Source: Spirochaetaceae bacterium (GTDB taxonomy: Bacteria > Spirochaetota > Spirochaetia > DSM-27196 > PWMO01). Taken from it: a stretch of 60,647 nucleotides of DNA. The position numbers and the translations under genes are program-made. The stretch lies in the NCBI GenBank assembly GCA_007693485.1, contig REDM01000216.1, forward strand, positions 1-60,647. Direction: 5' to 3'. Shown here in pieces: positions 9,085 to 17,408 of the stretch. Position 1 is the stretch's first letter; each line of letters starts with the position of its first letter. The notes beneath the pieces were generated by a model that did not search any database, was not told where the DNA came from, and worked only from the letters and a program-made list of their open reading frames with translations.

Positions 9085-9113
9085 AGTATAGCGTCCGTCG
9101 TTGGTTTTTGCTA
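9085..9113 (-). promoter_or_regulatory. promoter of P83/100 gene, predicted leaderless
   Basis: Read on the minus strand, -10 box TATACT (9085-9090, 5 of 6) follows a 17-base spacer from TAGCAA (9108-9113, 3 of 6), which overlaps the stop codon of the upstream gene. The predicted RNA start is 9078, the A of the ATG. The only purine-rich sequence, AAGGT, touches the ATG and is too close to act as a ribosome site. Confidence 0.5.
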
Positions 9114-10868
9114 CTCGAGAGTGCGTGCGCCGTGCGCGGCCGCAGCACGAACCCCGGGAGAAACCTGCTCGGACGAGCTCATCCGAATCAGCGTTTCTCG
9201 GGCCGCGATTCGAACCTCGGCTCGATTATACCGCCCCACGCTCGTCAATGCCCCCACCGCCGCCAACCCGACACCGGGGGTAAGCGCTGTTCGCTCCGGC
9301 TGCACCAGAGCGGACACGGCGGTCACAACGTCTCCATCGGGATCGGACTCGATCTCCGCCATCATCGAGAGAATTGCAGACTGCATCAACGGCGAGGGCT
9401 CGGCGGGAAGGATCCGGGCAAACCGGGCAGACACGGTGTGATCGCCGAGCTCACCGAGCAGCGCCATCGCCCGTTCCCGTTCCGACGGTGCCACGGGAGT
9501 CCGACCCCGCCCCACCGGTCCGCCCATGGCAATGGAAACCAGCAGTTCCACAACGTAGACATGCGCCGTCCCAACCCGGCCCTCGGCCACACGCGTCTCG
9601 ATGTCCGCGAGCGCACGGCGCTGCGACTCCACGCTGTCTGAACTCGCAGCCTGCTCCAGAAAGATGAAGTCGAGTATGTCTCGGTACGCTTCGACCGAAC
9701 GCCCCAGGTACAATGGGGACACACCGGTACCTCCCGGCCCCCCTCGGGGATGTCCCCACAGCGCAGCGCGAGGCCCGACCTGAGCGCACGAAGACACGCA
9801 CCACACCGCCAGCACCCAGTCATCGCCGGCTGTAACCACGCGCCCACCGCGGGTGATTCCCACGTGCTGAACCGCAGCGGAACGTCCGGTTGGGTGGTCC
9901 GCCAGCAGACGGCCGTCGCGATTCAGCGCGATCAGTCGTCCGTCTGACGTTCCTGCATAGATCACTCCCTCGTCCGTCAGGGCCGCAGCGGTAATTCGTG
10001 TTCCCGGTGGGCGAGCCCTCCAGCGTGTGGTCCCCGTGGGCGAGATCGCCAGAATGGTGCCGTCGTCGGTTCGCAGCACCGAAGCTTCGTTGGCGTCGAG
10101 CAAGACGTCACGAATAGCAGACTCCGACGGCCGCCGCGACCAGAGCACCGAACCGGTTGCAGAAATATGGTGAAGCCCGCCGGCCCGGTCGCCGGCAATT
10201 AACCGTTCGCCCGATGCCAGCGCCGTAACCGGCACAGGGAACCGTTGCAGCCAGCGCCGCGTTCCCACCACGTCGAACGCGGTCAGCGCGCCGTCACCGG
10301 TTGCGACTACGAGTAATCCATGTGCCGTGACAACCGGCGTAGCGGTGACGGGAGCGGCCATCTGAACGGTCCACACCGCGGCCCCCCGAACGGTTCGTGC
10401 CGTTACCGCGCCGTTTCGCCACACTCCGTACACAACCCCGTCCGGCGACGGAATGATCGCTACCGGAGCGTCGGGGCCGGCAACGGACCAGCGAATCCTT
10501 CCCGCCGGCGTGATTGCGGCAATGAGATTGGGACTCAATCCTACGTACGAGGAACCGTCGCGCCCGGCTGCAACCGTTGTGGCAGGCAATCGTTCCAGGT
10601 CGGTTCGCCACAACCGCCCACCCGTCCCGGAGAACGCGTATAGCCGCCGATCCTCGCCGGCAAAGAGCATACGTCCATCGCGGGTCCAGACGGGGGGACC
10701 GCTGAGCCGTCCGCTGGGAACGTGGGTCCACAGCGGAAGAAACACCATCGGGTCGGCGCCGGACGATTCCTGAGCCGTCATCTGAGGGGAGGCCGGGAGA
10801 AGCAGCAGTGCCCACAGCAGGAGTGCTGTCACAACCCGGCCGCGGCGCGACGTGAAGTGTTGATTCAC
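9111..10868 (-). CDS. exported PQQ-like beta-propeller protein
   Basis: A 585-aa protein with an N-terminal signal segment (about residues 12-33) and a BamB/PQQ-type propeller made of repeating DG-(R/T)-L-(Y/I)-A-(F/I) strands, such as DGRMLFAGEDRRLYAFSGTG and DGVIYAGTSDGRLIALNRDG, across about residues 45-340. The C-terminal 200 residues are helical and resemble HEAT-like repeats. It probably acts as a periplasmic scaffold. The start is GTG at 10868, preceded by GGGGGAGG seven bases upstream; an upstream in-frame ATG at 10931 would put 21 polar residues before the signal. It is transcribed divergently from rex. Confidence 0.75.
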   Translation of the reverse strand: MNQHFTSRRGRVVTALLLWALLLLPASPQMTAQESSGADPMVFLPLWTHVPSGRLSGPPVWTRDGRMLFAGEDRRLYAFSGTGGRLWRTDLERLPATTVAAGRDGSSYVGLSPNLIAAITPAGRIRWSVAGPDAPVAIIPSPDGVVYGVWRNGAVTARTVRGAAVWTVQMAAPVTATPVVTAHGLLVVATGDGALTAFDVVGTRRWLQRFPVPVTALASGERLIAGDRAGGLHHISATGSVLWSRRPSESAIRDVLLDANEASVLRTDDGTILAISPTGTTRWRARPPGTRITAAALTDEGVIYAGTSDGRLIALNRDGRLLADHPTGRSAAVQHVGITRGGRVVTAGDDWVLAVWCVSSCAQVGPRAALWGHPRGGPGGTGVSPLYLGRSVEAYRDILDFIFLEQAASSDSVESQRRALADIETRVAEGRVGTAHVYVVELLVSIAMGGPVGRGRTPVAPSERERAMALLGELGDHTVSARFARILPAEPSPLMQSAILSMMAEIESDPDGDVVTAVSALVQPERTALTPGVGLAAVGALTSVGRYNRAEVRIAARETLIRMSSSEQVSPGVRAAAAHGARTLE

Positions 10869-10911
10869 GCGATATCCTCCCCCGTTTCCGGCACTCTTTT
10901 GGCCACCTGAT

Positions 10912-10925
10912 GGCAAACTTTTGCC
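10912..10925. promoter_or_regulatory. operator-like palindrome between the PQQ-propeller gene and rex
   Basis: An inverted repeat, GGCAAA-CT-TTTGCC, lies in the divergent intergenic region, 43 bases upstream of the propeller gene start and about 45 bases before the putative rex -10 box. It does not match the known Rex operator (TTGTGA-type half-sites), so any bound regulator is unknown. Confidence 0.35.
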
Positions 10926-10956
10926 CGTCATTCTACCAAAATATACCTGATTGGGT

Positions 10957-10962
10957 TATACT
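10957..10962 (+). promoter_or_regulatory. putative -10 box for rex
   Basis: TATACT matches 5 of 6 consensus positions, but there is no good -35 box at 16-18 bases. The predicted RNA start would be near 10969, giving rex a leader of about 75 bases. Confidence 0.35.
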
Positions 10963-11043
10963 CTGCCGAGAGAGAACGCCGCACGTCCTGACCCCCTTCA
11001 CCGTGCATTCGGGGGGTAGCGGGTGATGGTCAAGGAGAAGAAT

Positions 11044-11685
11044 GTGGGCACAACAAAACTGGCAAGTCAACCAACGATCAAACGGCTTCCGTCATACCTT
11101 CACGTTATCGAAGCAGCCCAACGCGAGGGCAAAGAGTACATCTCGGGGACCCTTATCGCGGAGGAACTCGGTCTGGAGCCGATTCAGGTGCGAAAAGACC
11201 TCGCGGTGACCGGAATCGTAGGGAAACCACGCATCGGATTTCCGGTGAATAACCTGATTCGCGCCATCTACACCTTCCTGCAGTGGGATCGAGACAATCG
11301 CGCAGTCGTGGTGGGCGCAGGGAACCTTGGCACCGCGCTGATGGGCTATCGAGAGTTTAACCGTCGCGGTATGTCCATTGTCGCAGCGTTTGACTTGGAC
11401 AAGAAGAAGATCGGAAAGAAGATGCACGAGACCGAGGTGTTCTCACTTGGGCAGATTTCCGAGAAGCTTAAAGAGCTTCGCGCGGACATAGCGATTCTGA
11501 CCGTACCCTCCAGCCACGCCCAGGCGGTTACCGACCTCCTGGTCAAGGCAGGAATCCGCGCAATTTGGAACTTTACCAACATCAAGATTAAGGTACCAAA
11601 GTACGTCATCGTCCAGAAAGAAGACCTCTCATCCGGGTATGCGGTCCTCTCCGTGAAGATGCGGCTCCTTGCCGCCGTGAGCTGA
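11044..11685 (+). CDS. rex: redox-sensing transcriptional repressor Rex
   Basis: A 213-aa member of the Rex family, which represses fermentation and respiration genes when NADH/NAD+ is low. An N-terminal winged helix (IKRLPSYLHVIEAAQREG, then IQVRKDLAVTGIVGKPRIGFPV) is followed by a Rossmann domain with VVGAGNLGTAL and a FDLDKKKIG acidic cofactor site, ending in a swapped C-terminal helix. I choose GTG at 11044 because AAGGAG lies six bases upstream and it leaves the usual short arm before KRLP; ATG at 11026 or GTG at 11023 would add 6-7 residues. I see no clear Rex operator at its own promoter. Confidence 0.9.
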   Translation: MGTTKLASQPTIKRLPSYLHVIEAAQREGKEYISGTLIAEELGLEPIQVRKDLAVTGIVGKPRIGFPVNNLIRAIYTFLQWDRDNRAVVVGAGNLGTALMGYREFNRRGMSIVAAFDLDKKKIGKKMHETEVFSLGQISEKLKELRADIAILTVPSSHAQAVTDLLVKAGIRAIWNFTNIKIKVPKYVIVQKEDLSSGYAVLSVKMRLLAAVS

Positions 11686-11707
11686 CCGTTCCGGATAACG
11701 CTGCCGA

Positions 11708-12676
11708 ATGTCCACCGAACGAATAACATACCACACCGAGCTCCTGACCAATCGGCTCAAAAAGCGGTGGAAGCACCTCTGGAAATGGGCTCGCAGAAAC
11801 GGCGTGAGCTGTTTTCGGGTATACGATCGGGACATCCCCGAAATTCCCATCAGCGTCGACGTGTACGATCGCTATCTTCACGTAAACGAGTACCCTGGCC
11901 CAAAGGAGTTAGAGGCTCCCGACGCCGTCGAGTGGAGCGAAGCGATCCGTGATACCGCAGCCCGTGTGCTGACCATTGCACCCGAGCGGGTGTTCTGGAA
12001 ACGACGGGAACCACAGAAAGGCAGTATTCAGTACGAGAAGGTCGATACCAGCGGTCGGCGAGTCCCCGTTGCAGAAGGGGGATATACCTTCCTGGTGAAC
12101 CTGTCGGACTATGTGGATACCGGTCTCTTCCTCGACCACCGCGTTACTCGGGGAATCGTGGGTTCACTCTGCAGTGGGAAGCGATTCCTCAACCTGTTCT
12201 CCTACACTGGGTCATTTACGGTGTATGCGGCTGGGGGCGGAGCCCGCTCTACGGTGTCGGTGGATACCTCAAACACCTACAACGAATGGGCCGCGGAGAA
12301 CCTGCGGGTTAACGGCCTGTTTGCTCCGTTTCATCGCTTCGAGCGGGAAGACGTTGGACGATTTCTGGAGCGAGAGTCCCGAAGCGCCGCCGGACGGTAC
12401 GACGTCATCGTCATGGATCCTCCCACCTTCTCCAACAGCAAAAAGATGGAAGGCACGCTGGACATACAGCGCGATCATCCCGCCCTGCTTCGAACCGCCT
12501 GCCGACTGCTGGCCCCATCGGGAATACTGTTCTTCTCCACCAATCTGCGATCCTTCAAGTGGGCGGCGGATCTGAATGACCCCTTTTCCGCCCGTGAAAT
12601 CACCGCAGATACCGTGCCGGAGGACTTCCTTGGACGGCGACCACACCGGGCGTGGCTGATTCAGCGGCACGCGTAA
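11708..12676 (+). CDS. class I SAM-dependent rRNA methyltransferase (RlmK/RlmI-like)
   Basis: A 322-aa Rossmann methyltransferase. The SAM-binding motif is in FLNLFSYTGSFTVYAAGGG and the catalytic-loop motif is DPPTFSNSKKM, both typical of RlmK (C-terminal half of E. coli RlmKL) and RlmI. The N-terminus (RLKKRWKHLWKWARRNGVSCFRVYDRD, residues about 16-42, cited in part) also resembles RlmK. RlmK makes m7G2069 in 23S rRNA. Here the domain stands alone, without the RlmL half. It lies 22 bp downstream of rex and is probably cotranscribed. Assignment to the family is firm; the exact target base is inferred. Confidence 0.82.
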   Translation: MSTERITYHTELLTNRLKKRWKHLWKWARRNGVSCFRVYDRDIPEIPISVDVYDRYLHVNEYPGPKELEAPDAVEWSEAIRDTAARVLTIAPERVFWKRREPQKGSIQYEKVDTSGRRVPVAEGGYTFLVNLSDYVDTGLFLDHRVTRGIVGSLCSGKRFLNLFSYTGSFTVYAAGGGARSTVSVDTSNTYNEWAAENLRVNGLFAPFHRFEREDVGRFLERESRSAAGRYDVIVMDPPTFSNSKKMEGTLDIQRDHPALLRTACRLLAPSGILFFSTNLRSFKWAADLNDPFSAREITADTVPEDFLGRRPHRAWLIQRHA

Positions 12677-12692
12677 TTTACAGGAGCAATGA

Positions 12693-13304
12693 ATGACAAC
12701 CACCCGATCTGACCGTTCTTGCCACCCCGGGCACCTGCGACGCGTGTGGGGCCATGCGCGGTGGCGGCAGGCCCTCTCGACACTGATCCTGGTTACCATG
12801 GCACTTGCCGGATGCCGAACCTTTTTTCCCGCACCGGCCGATGACGACGACTCCGCTGCCGTTGCGACGATTGCCCCAGATCCCGCGAGGGTTCCGGATC
12901 CCGTGCCCGACGCGCTCGCCGGGCTCCCCGGGCGAGAGGTAGAGTTTCTGCGCCGGTTTGCCCGTGCTGCGGAGAGTGGAGACTGGCAGTGGGTGCTCGA
13001 CCGCGCCGAGGTGACCCATGCGGAAGAACTGATGGGGCGACTCGGAATGGACGAAGAAAGCTACCTCAGCTTTCTTCTGCGCCTTGGCGAGTCCTTTCAG
13101 ACTCGCGCCCGCCGTGACGACGCAGAACCCGGCTACTTCTCGCCCTACGACACGGTGCGCGTAGCCTTCATCGGTCATGAGCGATCCGAGTTGTCAACCA
13201 CCGTCAGGGGCCTGCTGTATAACCGCAGCGATCGGACGATCGACTTCACCCTCACTCTGTTGTCGCAACTGCAGGATATGAAACTGACCGGCGCCTTTTA
13301 CTGA
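12693..13304 (+). CDS. predicted lipoprotein of unknown function
   Basis: A 203-aa protein with an unusually long basic N-terminus, a hydrophobic segment (about 27-40) and lipobox LAGC with Cys41. An acidic/proline linker (DDDDSAAV...PDPVPD) leads to a small alpha/beta domain that ends in LTLLSQLQDMKLTGAFY. GGAG lies six bases before the ATG. The stop codon overlaps that of tyrS tail-to-tail (13298-13304). I do not recognise the domain. Confidence 0.6.
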   Translation: MTTTRSDRSCHPGHLRRVWGHARWRQALSTLILVTMALAGCRTFFPAPADDDDSAAVATIAPDPARVPDPVPDALAGLPGREVEFLRRFARAAESGDWQWVLDRAEVTHAEELMGRLGMDEESYLSFLLRLGESFQTRARRDDAEPGYFSPYDTVRVAFIGHERSELSTTVRGLLYNRSDRTIDFTLTLLSQLQDMKLTGAFY

Positions 13305-14530
13305 CCAAGCACCACGCGGTGATATCGTTTCTTGCCCGCGCGAAGCAGCGCCTCGCCGCCATCAAACCAGGCGCGGTCTACCATCTGATCGATTCCGAGC
13401 ACCGGTTGGTCATTGACTCGCGCGCCACCCTGTTCGATGAGTCTTCGCGCTTCGCCCTTGGAAGTACAGAGGGCTGTATGGGTGAAGAGATCTACCACCG
13501 TCATGCCTTCCAGATGACCGGCGCTCACTTCCGTCTGAGGAATGGCCGACCGATCTGCCTGGCCGGATCCGGAGAACGCCGCCCGGGCAGCCTGCAGCGC
13601 CTTCTCGGTCTCGTCCTGGCCGTGAACCATCGCCGTCAGTTCGCTGGCAAGTCGTTCTTTGGCGCGATTAATCTCCTGATCACGCAACGCGCCAAGCGCT
13701 TCCACCTCGTCAACATCCAGAAAGGTGTAGAGGTAGAGAAACTTCTTCACGTCTGCGTCCGGAACGTTGCGCCAGTACTGGAAGAACTCATAGGGTGAAA
13801 CCATGCCGGGATCCAGAAAGACGGCACCTTGTTCGGTCTTACCCATCTTTTGCCCGTCGGCGCGGGTCACCAGCGGAAAGGTTACCCCCCAGGTCTCCGC
13901 GGAACGAATCCGGCGGATGAGATCGGCCCCGGCGACGATGTTTCCCCACTGGTCGTCGCCGCCGATCTGCAGGGTGCATCCATGGCGTTCGTTGAGAACA
14001 AGGAAGTCGTAGCTCTGCAGTAACTGATAGTTGAACTCGATAAACGAAAGCCCGGTCTCCAGCCGCTTTTTGTACGCCTCGAAGGTGAGCATGCGGTTGA
14101 CCGAGAAATGGCGACCGATGTCGCGCAGAAACTCAATGTACTTCAGATCCGCGAGCCAGTCGGCGTTGTTGACGATCGTGGCGCCCACGCCGTGACCGGC
14201 GAGAAAGCGCTCAACCTGGGCCTGGATACTCAGGGCATTGGCGCTGATCTGCTCGACCGTAAGCATCTTGCGGATCTCGGTTTTGCCCGATGGGTCGCCG
14301 ATGCGGGCGGTACCGCCCCCGATGACGGCGATGGGGTTGTGGCCCGCGCGCGCCAGATGAACCATGGCAAAGAGCGGAACCATGTGCCCCGCGTGCAGAC
14401 TCGGCCCCGTGGGATCGAGTCCCACGTAGAAGGTAACGGGCCCCGCGTCCATTGCCGCCTGCAACCCGTCGCGGTCGGTGCACTGTTGCAGGAATCCGCG
14501 CTGTTCCAGTACCGAGAGTGCTTGGTTCAC
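13298..14530 (-). CDS. tyrS: tyrosyl-tRNA synthetase
   Basis: A 410-aa class I aminoacyl-tRNA synthetase that charges tRNA-Tyr. It has the HIGH-type motif HAGH (46-49), a tyrosine-binding region (QIGGDDQWGNIVAG), the KMSKS-type loop KMGKT (228-232) and a C-terminal S4 RNA-binding domain (SKGEARRLIEQGGARVND). The start is GTG at 14530 and overlaps the glyS stop as GTGA, so translation is probably coupled. It is third in a gltX-glyS-tyrS operon. Confidence 0.95.
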   Translation of the reverse strand: MNQALSVLEQRGFLQQCTDRDGLQAAMDAGPVTFYVGLDPTGPSLHAGHMVPLFAMVHLARAGHNPIAVIGGGTARIGDPSGKTEIRKMLTVEQISANALSIQAQVERFLAGHGVGATIVNNADWLADLKYIEFLRDIGRHFSVNRMLTFEAYKKRLETGLSFIEFNYQLLQSYDFLVLNERHGCTLQIGGDDQWGNIVAGADLIRRIRSAETWGVTFPLVTRADGQKMGKTEQGAVFLDPGMVSPYEFFQYWRNVPDADVKKFLYLYTFLDVDEVEALGALRDQEINRAKERLASELTAMVHGQDETEKALQAARAAFSGSGQADRSAIPQTEVSAGHLEGMTVVDLFTHTALCTSKGEARRLIEQGGARVNDQPVLGIDQMVDRAWFDGGEALLRAGKKRYHRVVLGQ

Positions 14531-15879
14531 TCCCCGACCCTCTGGTATTCGCGGATTGCCTGCTTGATCCGAATCGTGAGCTCTGCAACCGGGATGCGCA
14601 CCTGCTCCATCGAGTCACGATAGCGAAGCGTCACGGTGTTGTTTTCCTTGGTTTCGTAGTCGATGGTAATGCAGTATGGGGTACCGATCTCGTCCTGCCT
14701 GCGGTACCGACGCCCGATGGCGCCGCTCTGGTCGTAGAAGGTTGTGAAGTCTTCGCGCAGCTCACGCTCGATATCGCGGGCGAGCTCGGCGAGGCCGTCT
14801 TTCTTGACGAGCGGGAACACTCCCACCGTGATCGGCGCCAGGTCGGGATGAAAGCGCAGCACGGTGCGCACGTCGTCTTCGGCGATGGTCTCTTCTTCGT
14901 ATGCATCCGAAAGCACCATGAGGACACTGCGGGTCAACCCGGCCGAGGTCTCTATGATGTAGGGCAGATAGCGTTCCTTGGTAAGGTCATCGAGGTAACT
15001 CAGATCCTTGCCGGCGAACTCGCTGTGCCGAGAGAGGTCAAAGTCGGTCCGGTTGTGGATACCCTCCAGCTCCTGCCATCCAAACGGAAAGAGAAATTGA
15101 ATGTCAAAGGCGTCCTTCGCGTAGTGGGCCAGCTCGTCGGGTCCGTGCTGAGCGAAGCGCAGCCGGTCCATCTTGATACCCATCTTGCGATAGTAGTTGA
15201 TCCGCTGTTCCTTCCAGTACTCAAACCATTTCTCATCTTCGCTTGGGTGAACAAAGAACTGCATCTCCATCTGTTCAAACTCGCAGGTTCGAAAGATGAA
15301 ATTCTTTGTGACAATCTCGTTACGGAACGCCTTTCCCACCTGAGCGATCCCAAACGGGATCCGAACGCGGGAGGTCTGCAGCACGTTCTTGTAGTTGACG
15401 TAAATTCCCTGGGCGGTCTCAGGTCGCAGATAGACCACGGAACTGGATTCCTGGACCGGCCCGAGATGGGTCTTGAACATAAGGTTGAACTGCTTGGGCT
15501 CCGAGAGCGGATTCCCGGCGGGGCTGATTTTGGTGCGCTGGTTTTCTTCGGGAAGATGGTCCCAGCGGAAGCGCTCGTTCGTGACGGTGTCTTCGACCAT
15601 GAGGTCGGAGAAGCTGTCCACGTGACCGGATGCTTCCCATACCCGCGGATGCATCATGATCGCGGCGTCAAGACCGACGATGTCGTCGTGTAACTGCGTC
15701 ATCTCGCGCCACCAGAACCGCTGGATGCGATTTTTGAGCTCTACGCCGAGCGGACCGTAGTCCCACGCGGACGAGAGTCCACCGTAGATGTCCGAAGACT
15801 GAAAGACAAACCCCCGTCGTTTGCAGAGGGAGACGATGTGTTCCATCGTGCCGGCGCTGGTTGTTGCGTGATCACTCAT
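14527..15879 (-). CDS. glyS: glycyl-tRNA synthetase, homodimeric type
   Basis: A 450-aa class II synthetase of the alpha2 (eukaryote-like) type, not the two-subunit GlyQ/GlyS type. Visible family features are SAWDYGPLGVELKNRI near the N-terminus, the RPETAQGIYVNYKNV motif, FGIAQVGKAFRNEI (motif 2 region) and the C-terminal anticodon-binding domain (LAPITVGVFPLVKKDGLAELA). The ATG overlaps the gltX stop as TAATG. Confidence 0.95.
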   Translation of the reverse strand: MSDHATTSAGTMEHIVSLCKRRGFVFQSSDIYGGLSSAWDYGPLGVELKNRIQRFWWREMTQLHDDIVGLDAAIMMHPRVWEASGHVDSFSDLMVEDTVTNERFRWDHLPEENQRTKISPAGNPLSEPKQFNLMFKTHLGPVQESSSVVYLRPETAQGIYVNYKNVLQTSRVRIPFGIAQVGKAFRNEIVTKNFIFRTCEFEQMEMQFFVHPSEDEKWFEYWKEQRINYYRKMGIKMDRLRFAQHGPDELAHYAKDAFDIQFLFPFGWQELEGIHNRTDFDLSRHSEFAGKDLSYLDDLTKERYLPYIIETSAGLTRSVLMVLSDAYEEETIAEDDVRTVLRFHPDLAPITVGVFPLVKKDGLAELARDIERELREDFTTFYDQSGAIGRRYRRQDEIGTPYCITIDYETKENNTVTLRYRDSMEQVRIPVAELTIRIKQAIREYQRVGE

Positions 15880-17351
15880 TATTTTCCACCTTCTGTTCGC
15901 AAGAGTTGCAATACGGTATCGATTCGATTCAGCACCCGCGCTTCGCCAAGAAGCCTCATGGATCCAAAGAGCGGAGGCGAGACCCGAGACGCGGTGACCG
16001 CCATGCGAAGCGGCATCAGGAGCGTTCCGAGCTTGAGGTCCCGCTCCTCGGCGGCAACGCGGAATCGCTCTTCGTTTTCTTCGTCGCTTCGGGAGGTAAA
16101 CCCTGTCACCAGCTCCCGAGCCAGTTCCAGCAGCTCCACGGTCTGCGCAGCGCTGTGGTTTTTGGGAATGAGATCTTCCACCTGGTAGGGTAGATCATCG
16201 GTGAAAAGAAAACGCACGATGTCCGCCGCTTCGGTCAGGTACTTCATGCGCTCGCGCACCAGGGGACACGCTCCACGAAGGATCGCCGCTTCGCCATCGG
16301 TAATCGGGGTACTCACTACTCCGGCGGCTTGAAGAATCGGCGTGACGAGTGCCTCGAGTGCTTCGTCACTTTTCTGACGTATGTAATTTCCGTTGAACCA
16401 CTCGAGTTTCTTGTAGTCGAAGACCGCGGGGGCCTTGTTGATCCGGCTTGGATCGAAGAGCTGTTCCAGTTCCGTGACGGTAAAGAACTCGCGCTTGTCA
16501 TCGTAGGCCCAACCGAGCAGGCTCACATAGTTGATCAACGCCTCGGGGAGGTAGCCTTGGTTGCGAAACTCGATCAGGCTGGTGGAACCGTGGCGCTTGG
16601 AGAGCTTCTGTCCATCCTTGCCCATAACCATCGGGAGATGACAGAAGACCGGCGGTTCCCATCCAAAGGCGCGATACAGCTGAAGGTGCAGCGGCGCAGA
16701 TGGTATCCACTCCTGCGCCCGGAGAATGTGGGTTATCTGCATGTGGTGGTCGTCGACCACATTGGCCAGATGGTAGGTAGGGAATCCGTCCGACTTCAGA
16801 AGCACCGGATCGGGAGTGATGTCTTTGTTCTTCTTCTTGACGCGGCCGAGGATCATATCCTCGAAGGACGTTTCCCCCTCGAGAGGTCCCTTGAACCGAA
16901 TGACGGGCACCACGCCGCGCGCCTGGTAATCCGCAATCTGCTCTGCGGTGCAGTTCCTGCCGCGACGATCGTATCCGCTGCCTTTCTCGCCCTGCTCTTC
17001 GCGCATGGCTGCGAGTTCTTCCGGGGTGTCGTAGGCGTAGTAGGCGGCACCCTGCTCTATCAACTGGCTCGCGTACTGCTGATAGAGCTCGAGCCGCTGC
17101 GACTGAAAATACGGCGCGTGGGGGCCGTCAACCCCTGGCCCCTCGTCCCAGCTGATCCCGAGCCACGCGAAGGTGTCGTAGATGTCCTGCAGCGCCCGTT
17201 CGTCGTACCGTTCTCGGTCGGTGTCCTCAACCCGAAGGATGAAGGTACCGCCCCGAGACCGGGCGAAGAAGTAGTTAAAGAGCGCCGTACGAACGCCGCC
17301 AATGTGCTGAAGCCCCGTGGGTGACGGGGCGTATCGAACTCGTACACTCAT
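15879..17351 (-). CDS. gltX: glutamyl-tRNA synthetase
   Basis: A 490-aa class I synthetase. The N-terminus RVRYAPSPTGLQHIGGVRT carries the HIGH-type motif, and DGQKLSKRHGSTSLIEF is the KMSKS-type loop. The C-terminal 170 residues form the helical anticodon-binding region. The start is ATG at 17351, which leaves the catalytic fold at the N-terminus; 11 codons read upstream would enter the promoter. It heads the gltX-glyS-tyrS operon. No T-box or other leader is possible, because the promoter lies only six bases from the start codon. Confidence 0.95.
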   Translation of the reverse strand: MSVRVRYAPSPTGLQHIGGVRTALFNYFFARSRGGTFILRVEDTDRERYDERALQDIYDTFAWLGISWDEGPGVDGPHAPYFQSQRLELYQQYASQLIEQGAAYYAYDTPEELAAMREEQGEKGSGYDRRGRNCTAEQIADYQARGVVPVIRFKGPLEGETSFEDMILGRVKKKNKDITPDPVLLKSDGFPTYHLANVVDDHHMQITHILRAQEWIPSAPLHLQLYRAFGWEPPVFCHLPMVMGKDGQKLSKRHGSTSLIEFRNQGYLPEALINYVSLLGWAYDDKREFFTVTELEQLFDPSRINKAPAVFDYKKLEWFNGNYIRQKSDEALEALVTPILQAAGVVSTPITDGEAAILRGACPLVRERMKYLTEAADIVRFLFTDDLPYQVEDLIPKNHSAAQTVELLELARELVTGFTSRSDEENEERFRVAAEERDLKLGTLLMPLRMAVTASRVSPPLFGSMRLLGEARVLNRIDTVLQLLRTEGGK

Positions 17352-17363
17352 GATCGTGGCCCG

Positions 17364-17392
17364 ATTATACGGATGCCCCCGCACGGGGTCAA
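17364..17392 (-). promoter_or_regulatory. promoter of gltX operon with six-base leader
   Basis: On the minus strand, TTGACC (17387-17392, 5 of 6) and TATAAT (17364-17369, perfect) are separated by 17 bases. The predicted RNA start at 17357 leaves a leader of only six bases (ACGATC) before the ATG, with no Shine-Dalgarno sequence. Confidence 0.75.
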
Positions 17393-17408
17393 CAACGCGG
17401 CAACTGAC

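Noticed and set aside
8245-9441. 398-codon plus-strand open frame opposite the P83/100 gene
   Set aside because: Antisense shadow of a charged-repeat gene in GC-rich DNA; no recognisable domain, and it crosses into the neighbouring gene.
10869-11043. Rex operator at the rex promoter
   Set aside because: No TTGTGA-type palindrome is present; the only palindrome has different half-sites.
16329-17324. 331-codon plus-strand open frame opposite gltX
   Set aside because: Shadow frame of a conserved synthetase gene.
17352-17408. T-box or other tRNA-sensing leader for the synthetase operon
   Set aside because: The promoter leaves only about six bases before gltX, so no leader structure is possible.
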